This document shows, piece after piece, positions 10,361 through 22,596 of a DNA stretch of 64,000 nucleotides. The first letter of the stretch is position 1, and each line of letters opens with the position of its first letter. Location: assembly GCA_022496805.1 (NCBI GenBank), contig CM040104.1, positions 3,819,650 to 3,883,649 on the forward strand. The letters are read 5' to 3'. The notes below the pieces were generated by a model. The model did not search any database. It saw only the letters and a program-made list of their open reading frames with translations, and was not told where the DNA came from. Origin of the DNA: Pohlia nutans. Taxonomy: Eukaryota; Streptophyta; Bryopsida; Bryales; Mniaceae. The position numbers and the translations under genes are program-made.

Positions 10361-10855
10361 ATTCTTGGGTTACACTGGTCACAGTATTTTGAAGCCACAC
10401 TATTCAATGGTTGGATGAAGACCTTCAGGACAGCCAAACAAATGCAGGAAGGCCAACACAACTGGGTTGGTTGATTTGACATTGGCCTAGCATTGGTATG
10501 TGGCGTGGGTTTAGGGCGTGAATGATCCAATCGATGAGGAGAACCTGATCCTACTGTTTCTGCTACTTTGTAAATAGCCATGTACAGTCTCTATTCTTTT
10601 AAAGGAGACACAAGAAGATCAGACATTATTTGTTTCATTAGTTCATGCCAGTAGAATCATTCAATTTCTGGTTGAGTGGGGGGAGATACACATGGCCATG
10701 TAAATCCTCCTTTATTGAAACCTAAATTCTCTTGAGTTCCATGTCAGAAAATCTAAAGTTCTTTTATTTATTCTGAGCACTTTAGGTGGTGTATGTGATG
10801 GATTGATTAGATGGCTTCATTTGATGATGGAGTTATTGCTGCTATTGAGTCATTG
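10361..10855. other. No gene recognised
   Basis: Intergenic sequence downstream of RPW8-like gene C. I see no ORF or repeat worth calling. Confidence 0.35.
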
Positions 10856-11186
10856 CACTATTAGAAAACTATGAAAAAAAATAACCGCAACCGAAATCGG
10901 TTGCGGTTCTTTTAACCTGCCTGATCCGTAATCGCTAAATGATTACAGATTTTTCATTTTCATTTAGAAAATGCGATTTTAGGAATTACTGAACATGTAA
11001 TATATCATTGGAAAGGTCTTGAAAATATGCTTTCTATGGTATAGTACAAGCCCTGTTATTCTCAGAATTGCAGTCACTAAACAAAAAAGAGAAATCAGTA
11101 GTCGTTTAGCGACTGCAGATCAAACTGATCAAAAGAACTGCAACCGATTTTGACTGTGGATTTTTTTGCAAAGTATTTTAGTAGTG
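10856..11186. mobile_element. CACTA-like MITE with ~100-bp inverted ends
   Basis: The left end is CACTATTAGAAAACTATG. The right end, inverted, is CACTACTAAAATACTTTG. The inverted similarity runs about 100 bp, through AATCGGTTGC[GA]GTTCTTTT and CGCTAAA[TC]GA. ATTG lies on both sides. The left end also has a perfect hairpin, AACCGCAACCG/CGGTTGCGGTT. No coding capacity. Confidence 0.78.
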
Positions 11187-12008
11187 ATTGAAACTTTATT
11201 TATCTGAATGAAACATTTTCAGAAAGTTGTACAACATTATATGTCTGAATGAAACATTTTCATAATTGAATTGATTTCACTGGCCTAGCCCTCTTAGTTT
11301 CAGTGTTGAACTGATGAGTGTTTAAATCACAATTCTTGGGTGGTTGTTGAATGTGATATGAATGGGTCATACTTTTGGAAGCCAAGCTGGATACAAACTC
11401 TGAGTTATACTACACTAACTTCACTGGATTGGTGTTTAGTATTAGGTTTATTAACTTCTCACACCTTACCCATTTGAAATGCTGCATGAAACCCACAAGC
11501 TGCCTAAGCTTTTAAGCTGCACGGTATTGATATATAAAACATGCTGTTGTTTGCTTTTAAACATACTCAGTTGAAGAAGAAGCTGAATAGCTGGAGGCAG
11601 GAAACCATGCAGCTTTCAGAATTTATTTAGTATACTGGAATATACAGAAAGACTTAGTAGGGCAAACTCTTGCTTGGTGATCAGAGTATCCTTGAAAATC
11701 AACAAACACTTCTCTGCCTATGACACATTTATCTGCATCAACACAATAACATATACTTAGTAGTAATTATCTAGTATATAACACAGACCCTGCACGCACA
11801 CACGCAAGGACGGTTCTGCCTTGAACTAAATTGGTTCCGGCACGGGCCAACCTAGTGTAACTATAAGTAAACATAAGGCTGAGCGAGAAATCATCATCAC
11901 TGCGGTTTGTCCACGGAGTCCACTTGTAGATGGGGTGTCCATAAACCTCCTCATTGACAATGAGATTACACAACGGAAAGAAAAGTAACATAAACCCAAG
12001 GTCGTGCG

Positions 12009-12105
12009 TGAATAAAGAGTCTATTGGGGTAGTTCTACTAACTATGCCACATGGACATGGGTAGTAAATTGGTGCCTCATGTCAAAGGTAGACTCTATTC
12101 ATTAT
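12009..12105. repeat. ~95-bp hairpin element in the 3' flank (left copy)
   Basis: AATAAAGAGTCTATTGGGG at one end is inverted as GGTAGACTCTATTCATT at the other. A related hairpin lies in the intron of the same gene (about 12692-12800). Both are also present in the right copy (22505-22596 and 21848-21938), so they predate the inverted duplication. Confidence 0.6.
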
Positions 12106-12117
12106 GACCCAAGTAAC

Positions 12118-13192
12118 TTAGATCATCGTAACTTCGTTGCTTCCGGCAACATGATATGCACCATGTGCATTGAGCCAATTCACTTTCTCAGCATCGTCCA
12201 TGCCCTGAAGCTCCGCTAAGGCCTCTGTGGCATTTGGAGTTTTTAGCACCCATGAGCCCTGGGAGAGGTTTGGCGTGTAGTGAATCCCATTGGGTGCAGC
12301 CGAGTTCGTGCATGCAGTCTCGCCTGCAGGTACGGCTTCTTGCAACCTCCTCCTCCTGCAGCCATTGAACCAAGCTGCTCCTGTGAAAGAGCCCCCAGTG
12401 AAGCACCAGACAGTGGGGCCATTTCCGCTCAACACCGCGGTGGTGCATCCCCCGTCGCGGTATGCCTTACCCGTCGCACAACTGGCAAAACCACATTTCT
12501 CATTAAAATGCGAATGTTTTTCCAATACCATAATTATCCATATAGCAACTGTGTGGCAAATAGTTTAATTCTTTTGTTATCAGTTAAACTCTTTTGTGGA
12601 TTACAACTAATGCCTATGCAACGCATGGCAAAATAATTTTTTGTCAAACTAAAAAGAAAAATATGAATAACTTTGGGCCTAAAGGACTAGCATGAATGAA
12701 GAGTCTGTTGGGGAAAGTGCTACTACCTAAGCCACCAGGACCTAAATAGCTCATGCTACCCTTAATGCCCCTTTCAAAGCAAGACAATCCTATCAATTAT
12801 CAAACTAAAAAATATTTCTTTTTTACGAACTAGCTATGTAGGTATGTAAGCCAAAACTGAGATGCGCAAGCCAATTTCTTTTCCTTTTGATAACTCGGTG
12901 TACGTTTTGCCCAATTGTACATAAAAACTTTGCTAATTTAAGGAGAATGGTCCAATTGAAAGGTGCCAGTTCTAATGGAAACTCACCTCGCGAGGTCCCG
13001 GATGAGAACGGAGCCAACGTTCATGGCCGTGCAGATTTGGGGGCCGATGCCGGGGAACGTGTACCCGGAGCCCGAGCAGGCGCTGGAGCTGTCAAAGCCC
13101 TGGATGTCCACAGCTTTGACATGGGTGGTGATTACCATCAATGTGGTAACCACAAGCAGGAGCTTGGAGCCATGGGACAGAACCGGTGTCAT
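12118..13192 (-). CDS. Small secreted cysteine-rich protein, copy 1 (two coding exons)
   Basis: Coding exons are 12987-13192 and 12118-12481, joined by GTGAGT...CCAG in phase 2, giving 189 residues. The N-terminus (HGSKLLLVVTTLMVITTHVKA) is a signal peptide, so the mature protein starts near VDIQGFDSSS. Seven cysteines follow (SACSG, QICTA, SCATG, GGCTT, VWCFT, NGCRR, TACTN), plus an RRRR motif and one NAT glycosylation sequon. A probable 5'-UTR intron ends in TACAG just before the start. TTTATATA at 13625-13632 is the inverted TATA box. It is nearly identical to the copy at 21445-22487. I do not recognise the family. An extracellular role is supported; the activity is unknown. Confidence 0.75.
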
Positions 13193-13624
13193 GGTTTCTG
13201 GTATGATAGGAACCTGTACAAACAAATGCCCAATCTCATCAGTAATGGTTAACCATGTTCAGGCTGAAATAAGAAAGAATAATAGAATTGCATGCGTTAG
13301 TATATAAAATAAAAGGTACATTTAACTGTAATACAGGACAATGCGAACTCGTACAAGAACTAAGTCACAATTATTACTGTAGGCATGTACAATTAGTGTG
13401 ACTGTTGAATACTAATCCCAGCCAAGTTGGATGTACTCCCTGGAACAAAGACATAATTTCCACTACTATTATAAACGGAAGACCTGGTTAAGTTTCCTAC
13501 TTGAAGAGGGACTCACTGCACTCCTGAAGACTATAGCTTGAATATGTGTGGAACCAGTTCAGTCAGCTGCAGCGAGAGTGAAGTTGTGCATACGATGACT
13601 GATTGCAACTTCAATGGACTGGTA

Positions 13625-13632
13625 TTTATATA
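13625..13632 (-). promoter_or_regulatory. TATA box of secreted-protein gene copy 1
   Basis: On the minus strand this reads TATATAAA, inside a conserved block shared with the other copy. It lies upstream of the predicted 5'-UTR exon. Confidence 0.5.
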
Positions 13633-14205
13633 CATCTCATCAGGCAATGCAAAAATAATTCAGAGGAAACCCATGGTCATGGTCAAAGATAAGGTTGGAC
13701 ATATGTAGGACCCAGTCACCGTGGACTCTGAGGTACAAACGGTGCTTTTTTTTATTATTGTCCAAGTTGCTGAAGACTAACTCTGATGCAGCTGAATCGT
13801 AGCTTCTTCAATTGAATCAATTCCGTGCGCACACTTGGCATGTCAACATTGGCAGTTTTTTTACCACATGATCAAATGGCACGCTCTAACTCTAAGTGAG
13901 GATTGAGGATGCCTCACCCTTCTCCATTGTAGATCATGGCGACTAATCAAAATAGACTCAAAAGTAAAACGTTGAGTTAGACATTCGAGAGCATGAATTG
14001 GTCGGTGCTCCATCGTCTTCCTAAAGATTTTTGGTACCTTTCACTTGACATGAGCTCAAGATTGTGGATTTGGATTTGTTTTCCAATGGTGTTATGGACG
14101 AGTTCCTTGTTTCATCTAATATCAATGCATTAGGTCAAAGATTTTAGTTCAAAGTAACCAACACTGCCATTTAAACGTGTACCACAAACTACAACAATGC
14201 AATAG

Positions 14206-15359
14206 AAATCCGACTGACACAGGGAGTATATGTACACACTGAACTCGTTAGTATTACACGAGCTCCAATATCACGTTCCAAAATCTACAGAGAATATTTG
14301 CCATTGTGCACACATGTGATTGTAAGCTTTCCACATGGGTGTTTTCACAGTAGGGTGACGATTTTATATGAAAGGCAAACGTACAATTTATGTAAAGCAA
14401 TTGCTTACACATCTACATTATTGCACGTCATTATTTATATTTAATAATTACGGATTTAAAATATATATATTAAGTATGAAATTTTTTCAAAATTTTTTCA
14501 AAATTTTTTGAACCTCTTTACACATCTAAGGCGTAATGTTCAATGCACCTTTTTTACATATTTGGATCCAAATTCTATGAATAATCGTTTCAAAATAATT
14601 TCTATCAAAAGTTTTCCATATTCGGATCCAAATGCTATGACTAATTGTTTCAAAATAATTTCTATCAAAAGTTTTCCATATTCCTATAATTCATGTTTCA
14701 AGAATTAATTATTTTTATTTGCATTTACATGACCACCAAAATTTACGGAATGAAATAAAAGAACGACAAACACAACTTGTAACTACATATTTTGGCCACC
14801 CTACCATGAAAACACCCACATGCCAAGATCTGAACTCAAGTACGTTGGTTATGAATAGGGTGATATAAAAGAGTTTTGAATGTACACAATATATGTGTAT
14901 ATTATTCAAATCTTTGTTGCATGTCGACACAGGTGGACTTCAATCTCCGAAGCCAAGGAATCCAATTAGCAGCAGATCCAAGAACAAAGGCCATTGATCA
15001 ACGGAGAGATCCTGCATTGACAAAAGTTACATCGATCTACATTGAATGTGAAGAAGTTTGAGTAGATTGTAGTTTGGAAAACGAGCTGATCTTACAGTCA
15101 AGATTCGAGGAAAATTTGAGAACCATCAATATAATAGTCCCTTCTATTCTGAAATCATTCGGTCAAAAGCTCTAGACGCGTCTAGAGGATTCAACCAATT
15201 ACGATACGTGTAACTTTTCACAAGATATTTTCGATTCTTTCCCGAGGTTTTGAAATCAAGTGGTTAAATGTCAATATGATTGGTTCAATTTGTAACTAGA
15301 GGTCCATCGGTTCTCACCCTGTTCATTGGTTACAGTCGGTGTGAAAGCCCAATATCTTA
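14206..15359. other. Spacer of the large inverted duplication, first part
   Basis: No gene. It contains inverted ends CCACATGGGTGTTTTCAC (14331) and CATGAAAACACCCACATG (ending 14822), about 490 bp apart, which suggests a MITE. A two-copy ~66-bp direct repeat lies at about 14559-14690 (TTTCAAAATAATTTCTATCA...). A perfect 18-bp palindrome, CTCTAGACGCGTCTAGAG, lies at 15170-15187. Confidence 0.5.
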
Positions 15360-15686
15360 GACATGCCAATGACCATACAGTTCCAATGACCGCACAATTT
15401 TAATCATAGTACACATGTCAATGACTGCACACTTTCACCATACAACTTCAATAGAAATGTAAGGTGTTGTCCAGTCACCGAACGCCGTGTAGTGCAGGGT
15501 TCCAAGTAAATTTTCATTAAAATCATACTCAATGTGTTTGACGTGCAATAAAATTTATTGTACTAAACATCTTTTAGTGTGATTTCTTGAATGCGAATTC
15601 CAACTTGACATACCACAATCTTTCAAAACTTGAGACAGTGTAAGTTTCTACATTCTCGTGGGGAAGGATTTGAGTATTGGCATGTC
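15360..15686. mobile_element. TA-flanked MITE (GACATGCCAATGACC ends), uninterrupted copy
   Basis: It begins GACATGCCAATGACC and ends ATTGGCATGTC, with TA on both sides. It is homologous to 26507-27705, but TTAA 15517-15520 is intact where that copy carries an 814-bp piggyBac-type insertion. It is therefore a natural empty site. Confidence 0.75.
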
Positions 15687-18600
15687 TACTATACTCGTTC
15701 TCAGTCAAATAGATTGCCACATACTTACTCTCAGTGCATATATCATTACTTGTGGTCTAGTAAGTGCTTGTTTTGTTATAATCTGCAGATTGAACTATAC
15801 TTACAAGCACTTCACAAGTCTCGTCGTGTGATTGATTAATTTCGACTTGCCAAGTGCGGCTGTACGTAGCTTTGACAATTTGGTACACCGGATTGAGATC
15901 GAAGAGTTACCCGTGGTTGAGAAAGCTAGAGAATCGAGATTGTGATCGTCTAACTTTACATCGCTGCAACAATGCTTGACTCCCATTCCTAAGAAGACTC
16001 TTGCCTATAGCCACATCCAGGAAACCGGTACTAGCTGGGTTGACAATCTGTGAAACAAAAGTTCTGAACACATATTCAATTCAAAACCCTCGTCAAAACC
16101 ACGCAATGCGAAGGACTCGTATTCATTGGTGTTTTGACTTTTGATTCGGTCATAGCAAGAGACTGAATGGATGTGTGAGTTATACAACTGGAGAAAATTT
16201 CACAATTAATATTTATAAAAAATGGCCATACTCCGTTAAAATGGACAAGTATCTATCAGGGATTGTTGCAAAATAATATCAAGAAGGAATTGTAAGTTGT
16301 GAAACGACATCTAGCAAATCACAAAGACTGCCATATTCAAATATTGCGCCGCAGAACACAACCCTAAAATTTTTGGACAACAGAATGTAGGTTTTTGAAT
16401 CATTAAGGTTTTTTTTCTTTTTCATCCGTCTTGTCCTCATGTTTGAGACGATTTGATGCACTGAAATACGTCCTTATGAATAAATTTTCAAAGTTTTACT
16501 TAGAGGATGAGTAAAATTGTGAACTGTAGATACTTCGGCTAGGTTATTCTAAATATATTAATACTTCATTGTGACTGAGTTATAACATTCAGTAGCCTTC
16601 ACTGGCTCTGCCTTGCTCGTGAGGAGAATGTGCAGCATATTCTGCATTATCATCCAAGAACAATTAGTAGCTACCCATGTTTTTTCACATATGGAGGTTT
16701 TGGAAAACTACCAGGGAAGGTAACCATGCATGGTCTTTGCTGACACATCTCTCACTTTTAAAGAGAGCAACATTATAAGTAATAATACTGTAACCCAATA
16801 ATGTTATGGTGCATTCCTAATCAATAGAAAATGGGCAACCTAAATAAAAATTTTGTTGAACATTGGACCACTTCTTTTGTCACTCCATTGACAATGGTTT
16901 ATGACATTCCTGCTTCCTTCTCCACCTTCCCTACTCTCTGAAAAATGAAAAATAAAGGGTTGCACTTAATGCACTACATGGATGGAATTCACATGATGCA
17001 CTGTAAATCACATGATGGATGAAAAGGCAGAGTGGCTGAATGCTACTGAATGTTATGGTAACATTATCACCTTGCTATTTCTTCTTGGTCTGTCATTTTA
17101 TTAGGCAAACTCTTTCAAATCCTACCTAGTGGCTTCCTACCTTCACTAGAGCATTGCCATTTGTCCTTCAAAGTAAATGAGGACAACATTTATTTATTTA
17201 TGGAAAACACAAAATTAATGCTCAGACTCACCAAAATACTCTCAAGATTTGCCCCTCATGTAGCCAATTTTGCCCCGTTAAATACTATTTTTCTTTTACA
17301 ATTAATAAGTTGGATAATAAATGATAAAGATTCTTTTTGCTTGTACACATTAGGAGACAAGTAATTGGTTGAAAGTTAATATAGCGAGCTGCACAACTGG
17401 GGTAATCAAATGACCTACTCTCTAAATAAGTGGCCCCTATTAGTGATGAAGTTTTAATGTGATGAAAACATTCCGTACGAGTGAAGATGCTCTTAGTATC
17501 CAAGCTTCCCAAAGGCTATGACTTAACATTACAAAAAGTAAGAACCCTCAAGTAGGCCCCTATCATGTTACCAGCAAAACCAGCGAAGCTATATACCAAC
17601 AACAAATTTATGACAGATTTGGACGGCAACTTCTATGAATTTCAAGAGTTTGACATGGGCTAGTCAATTAAAAGAGGGCTCCCTGCCTCCCAAGTACTAT
17701 ACATCCAGTTACCTCCTTAGGCAGAGATAGGGAAAAAAGCATAATTTTAGACAGAAAATGAATCTGTGGGACTCCCTTGTCCCCTCCTATGGGGGCCTTG
17801 TTGAGGGTTCAGACTTTCTCTAATGAAGTTTGACTGATTTCAGACCAGATAGGATGTCCAGCTCAAAAGGTGGACAGTACGAGGGCGCTTTGTGCAATTG
17901 CAGAATGGTCTTCGAAGTCAATGACAACCACGGGTGAGTTTCTCTTTCCTGCCTGTAAACCGTCTACAATTTCCTAATCTCTCTTACAAGCCACAAAGAC
18001 TGTCTCCTCATGAAAATGAAATCCATTGACTCCACGCAGCGGCCCAATCTTCTTCCAACACAAATTTGTTCCGGAAGGAAGAAGAACTTCCTCCTCTTTT
18101 TCGCAACGTTGAAGTCAATCCAAAGTCTGTTTAAATGTTCCTTCTAAAGCACTTCCAAGCCTGTCAGAAGCATCATTGACAGTGAATACCATATCCAACT
18201 TACTGAACCGCCTCAGGTGAGTTCCATTTCCCCTTGCAAGATTTATCTGGCGCAGAACTTGACAAACAGTTTTGCAGTTGTGCATGCTTGCAAAAATATC
18301 ATGTTACTTAGCTTCATACATACTCTTCAGGTAATAGGCATTCCCATCATGCTGTAGTTGACCTAATAAAACAGCATGATAGTCATGAATATCTGCGCGA
18401 TCGAGAGCTCGCCAAAATTGGGACATGAATTCAAAGCTCTAAAAATTAGGGCTGGTGTAGAATTGTCATGGTTTGTCTTTTTGTAACAGGCTGAGCTGTT
18501 GTTGTGTTACATTCAATTTTACGTCAATCAGATATCATGATATTTCTTGCCCACCTCCGGCCGTCCTGCAGTTTGAAGTTTGCGCTGACATTACTAGAAA

Positions 18601-19234
18601 CCATGTCGCATTTCACCCCCTGAAATGGGGAAATTTTGTCTTGTTGTGACCAACAACATTGAGCAGACCTGGAAAACTCTATACATAGCCACTAACAGTC
18701 CCGTTTTAGTCAATTATGGCACCCTTCCATTGCTTAATGTGGTGCAAAACGACACCATGTTCTACTAGTGTGAGTTACAGGACTATGAATGAATGGATAT
18801 TTCAAAAGAATTTTCATATTTCATTAAAATGTCCAAGTACAAATATAACATCTATATGCAGGATTGTTGTGATATGACATGTAGAAGTGATTTTTGTGAG
18901 ATAACATCTAGCACATGACAAAGTGTGCCATATTCAGACTTAGCTGCCACAATACACAACCCTAAAAAAATTTGACCAACGGAATATGGTCATTTTTCTG
19001 AAATATCCATTTAAGGGTTCCTTTGCTCTCAAGCTAGAAGATATTTCAAGGGCTGAACTTGATCTGTGTTGAAATTTGTGAATCATTCTGAGAATCAATG
19101 GCCATACAACTGTCACAATTATTTTCAAATGTGGAGGATTTCAATTTTGCAGTATTACATCCAGACAAGTTAAAACTTTTAGGGTCCTGAAACTATTGTC
19201 ACATACGTGTTACAATTTGGGCAGAAATTGAACT
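15687..19234. other. Spacer of the large inverted duplication, second part
   Basis: No gene recognised. About 200 bp near 16195-16400 are diverged direct repeats of 18800-19000 (CACAACCCTAAAA, CAAAG..TGCCATATTCA). A block at about 18395-18460 resembles an inverted block near 33340-33420. Isolated splice-like GGTGAGTTTC and AGGTGAGTTC motifs near 17934 and 18216 have no supporting ORFs. Confidence 0.4.
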
Positions 19235-20146
19235 CCACCGATTTTGTGAATGCAACAATCATTTGAAACGTTTGTGGTGTGTTGTGTTGGTTACTTTGAA
19301 CTAAAATCTTGATTTAATGTGTTGATATTAATTGAAACAAGGAGTCCATAAGGCATTCTTGAGGAGTCCAGCACTCAGCAGTCAACACTCTTTGAAAACA
19401 AATCCAAATTCTTTTCGTGCCCAATCTTAAACTCATGTCAAATGGAAGGTACCAAAACCTACAGGAAGAAGATAGAGCACCGACAAATGTAGGCTCTCAA
19501 AAGTCTAACTCAACGTTAGACTTTTGAGTCTACTTTGTTTAGTCGCCATGATCTACAATAGAGAAGGGTGAAGCATCCTCAGTCTTGACCTTTATATTTA
19601 CACTTCAAAGTCTGTACAGTTTCATCCATGCTTCAAATTCAAGTGACCGAATCACATTCTCTATATGTGTATGGTAAATAGTTAATGAACCAATCACAAC
19701 CTTCTCTTATTTAGAATGTAGGACAAGGGTTTCATCTCAAGTACAAGAATCTACCTAAACTTAGAGTGGTTTGGAGGGCCCAACACACTCTCCAAATGTA
19801 AAGTGTCTACTTGACCGAAGCCACAATATCTTTAGAATGCTTTTCATTCATTTTACTCAGTGTTAGATGGTTTCAAGAGCTCTGCCTCAAGTTCTCACAA
19901 CTGCTAAAGAATTTTAATCCTAGGGAGGTCACTTCCAAATATTACATAACAATGTGCAAAAAAAAGATGATAGGATTCAGTTAAATCTTTGATGGTAAAC
20001 TTTTATAAATGAATTACATTAATATAGGATGCTCAAAATTGATTAGAAGAATAAAAATGAGAATATTCCTGAAATATTACTAATTATAGTGAGATTTACT
20101 TTTATTTTAAGGTAATTTTAAATTACTCTTTTTTCACATGTGATCC

Positions 20147-20723
20147 TTAACCCCTAACTGCCTGAGCGTCCATTTTTTGGACGATGTACAGATTTCATCC
20201 ACAATTTCTCATCCGTCGTGCACTTTTGCAAGTGTGGAATTTTTACTGTAGATTCTATGGAAATTTAGCTTCATGCATATGTGATCCAATTAGAAAGGGG
20301 ATGATATGTGAATTTTTTATGCCTCATTTCATGTTGTAGTGATTCACCCAAAATTTCAAAGATTTTAGTGTAAAAGTGCTCTAAAAAAAGTCAACTCATA
20401 AAATTAAGCAACCAAAAAATCTCCAAAAATCACTACACTTAGAGTATCACATTTCAACCAATCACAATGAATTTCATCCATAGATTGTCAATATCGTATT
20501 CGTAATCGAATTACAAAATAATTTTGAATTTCACGTTTCAAACTTTATACAAAATTATTGGTAATAGCAATCATAGATCTAACCGTATGGATAGAATCTA
20601 AAATTCATAATGTACAACTTTTATTCATATATCAAGTTCAAAATATCCCTCTAGATTGCATTTTATAATGCATCTTTGCAAAACTACCGAATTTGGAGAG
20701 GGCTCTAGGCATTTAGGGGTTAA
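20147..20723 (+). mobile_element. piggyBac-type MITE 1 (TTAA borders)
   Basis: It runs TTAACCCCTAACTGCCTGAG ... CATTTAGGGGTTAA. Its first 21 bases equal those of the 6.9 kb element at 55833. At 20167-20183 is the palindrome CGTCCA-TTTTT-TGGACG, exactly 16 nt inside the left TTAA. The same subfamily occurs at 48502-49077 and, inverted, at about 37545-38115. No ORF. Confidence 0.88.
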
Positions 20724-20998
20724 AAGACACAAAGAGTGACTTTCCTGGGGAGATGTTAATATGTCCATCCAGCCATTTGAAAAACTACCAACCTTGACAT
20801 GCCAAGTGCGAGCACAGAATTTGAAGAAGGTACGATTCAGCTGCATCAGAGTTAGTTTTCAGCAACTTGGACGATAATAAAAAAAGCACAGTTTGTACCT
20901 CAGAGTCCACAGTGACTAGGTCCCTCAAATGTCCAACCTTATCTTTGACCATGACCATGGGTTTCCTCTGAATTTTTTTTGCATTGCCTGATGAGATG

Positions 20999-21006
20999 TA
21001 TATAAA
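20999..21006 (+). promoter_or_regulatory. TATA box of secreted-protein gene copy 2
   Basis: TATATAAA lies about 445 bp upstream of the ATG. A predicted 5'-UTR exon follows, ending at about 21114 with CA|GTGAGT. The acceptor TGTACAG is at about 21423, so the leader contains an intron. Confidence 0.5.
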
Positions 21007-21444
21007 TACCAGTCCATTGAAGTTGCAATCAGTCATCGTATGCACAACTTCAGTCTCGCTGCAGCTGACTGAACTGGTTCCACACATATTCAAGCTATAG
21101 TCTTCAGGAGTGCAGTGAGTCCCTCTTCAAGTAGGAAACTTAACCAAGTCTTGCGTTTATAATTATAGTGGAAATCATGTCTTTGTTCCAGGGAGTACAT
21201 CCAACTTGGCTGGAATTAGTACTCAACAGTCACACTAATTGTACATGCCTACAGTAATAATTGTGACTTAGTTCTTGTACGAGTTCGCATTGTCCTGTAT
21301 TACAATTAAATGTACCTTTTATTTTATATACTAACGCATGCAATTATTTTATTCTTTCTTATTTCAGCCTGAACATGGTTAACCACAGACTGACAAAATT
21401 TAATTGTGCATTTGTTTGTACAGGCTCCTATAGTACCAGAAACC

Positions 21445-22487
21445 ATGACACCGGTTCTGCCCCATGGCTCCAAGCTCCTGCTTGTGGTTACCACATTGAT
21501 GGTAATCACCACCCATGTCAAAGCTGTGGACATCCAGGGCTTTGACAGCTCCAGCGCCTGCTCGGGCTCCGGGTACACGTTCCCTGGCATCGGCCCCCAA
21601 ATCTGCACGGTCATGAACGTTGGCTCTGTTCTCATCCGGGACCTCGCGAGGTGAGTTTCCATTAGAACTGGCACCTTTCAATTCCATTCACCTTAAATTA
21701 GCAAAGTTTTTTATGTACAATTGTGCAAAATGTAAACCTAGTTATCAAAAGGCAAAAAATAAATAAAATGGCTTGCATATCTCGTTTTTGGCGTCCATAC
21801 CTACATAGCCGGTTCGTACAAAAAGAATTATTTTTGGTTTGATAAATGATAGAGTCTACCTTTGAAAGGGGTAACACGTGCTATCTAGGTCCTGGTGGCT
21901 TAGGTAGTAGCACTTCCCCCAATAGTTAGACTCTTCATTTACGTTGGTCCTTCAAGGCCAGAGTTACTCTTTGTCAAAATAAAAAGAATTTTATTTTTCC
22001 ATGTGTTGCATAGGCATTAGTTGTAATCCACAAAAGAGTCTAAATGATAACAAAAGAATTAAACTATTTGACACAAACTTGGAAAAGTTTCCGCATTTTA
22101 ATGAAAAACGTGTTTTCTTGCAGTTGTGCGACAGGTAGGGCGTACCGCGGTGGGGGATGCACCACTGCAGTGTTGAGCGGAAATGGCCCCACCGTCTGGT
22201 GCTTCACCGGGGGGTCCTTCACGGGAGCAGCTTGGTTCAATGGATGCAGGCGGAGGAGGTTGCAAGAGGCCACGCCTGCTGGCGAGACCGCATGCACGAA
22301 CTCGGCTGCTCCTAATGGCATTCACTACACGCCAGACCTCTCCAAGGGCTCATGGGTGCTGAAAACTCCAAATGCAACAGAGGCCTTAGCAGAGCTCGAG
22401 GGCATGGACGATGCTGAGAAAGTGAATTGGCTCAATGCACATGGTGCATATCATGTTGCCGGAAGCAATGAAGTTACGATGATCTAA
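21445..22487 (+). CDS. Small secreted cysteine-rich protein, copy 2 (two coding exons)
   Basis: Coding exons are 21445-21650 and 22124-22487. The intron is GAG|GTGAGT...TTGCAG|TTG in phase 2, giving 189 residues. The start is ATG at MTPVLPHGSK. Residues 1-33 are a signal peptide. The mature part has seven Cys, GSGYTFPGIGPQIC, WCFTGGSFTGAAWFNGC, an RRRR patch, one NAT sequon and an acidic end (ELEGMDDAEKVNW). It differs from copy 1 at only a few residues (e.g. RAYRG/KAYRD, TPDLSK/TPNLSQ), and the reading frame is conserved throughout. The odd number of cysteines leaves one unpaired, so dimerisation is possible. The family is not recognised; secretion is the only supported property. Confidence 0.78.
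21848..21938. repeat. Hairpin element inside the intron of copy 2
   Basis: ATAGAGTCTACCTTTGAAAG is inverted at TTAGACTCTTCATT about 90 bp later. A related element follows the gene at 22505-22596. The corresponding intron of copy 1 has it too. Confidence 0.6.
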
Positions 22488-22504
22488 GTTACTTGGGTCA
22501 GAAT

Positions 22505-22596
22505 AAATAGAGTCTACCTCTGACATGAGGCACCAATTTACTAACCATGTCCATGTGGCATAGTTAGTAGAACTACCCCAGTAGACTCTTTATTCG
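22505..22596. repeat. Hairpin element in the 3' flank of copy 2
   Basis: ATAGAGTCTACCTCTGACAT is inverted at CAGTAGACTCTTTATT. It is the counterpart of 12009-12105. Confidence 0.6.

Larger units (their letters stand above)
11535..14205 (-). repeat. Left arm of the large inverted duplication around the secreted-protein genes
   Basis: The reverse complement aligns with 20765-23082 over promoter, exons, introns and 3' flank. It continues to about 14205, matching 19235-19600. Identity is high in the exons and lower in the flanks. The right arm has about 1.16 kb of extra DNA that is absent here. Confidence 0.85.

Noticed and set aside
17900..18450. Short exons suggested by GGTGAGTT donors
   Set aside because: No reading frame or acceptor supports them, and no homology could be seen.
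12118..22487. Killer-toxin-like or known antimicrobial family for the secreted Cys-rich proteins
   Set aside because: Cysteine number and spacing could not be matched to a family with confidence. Only secretion and Cys content are supported.
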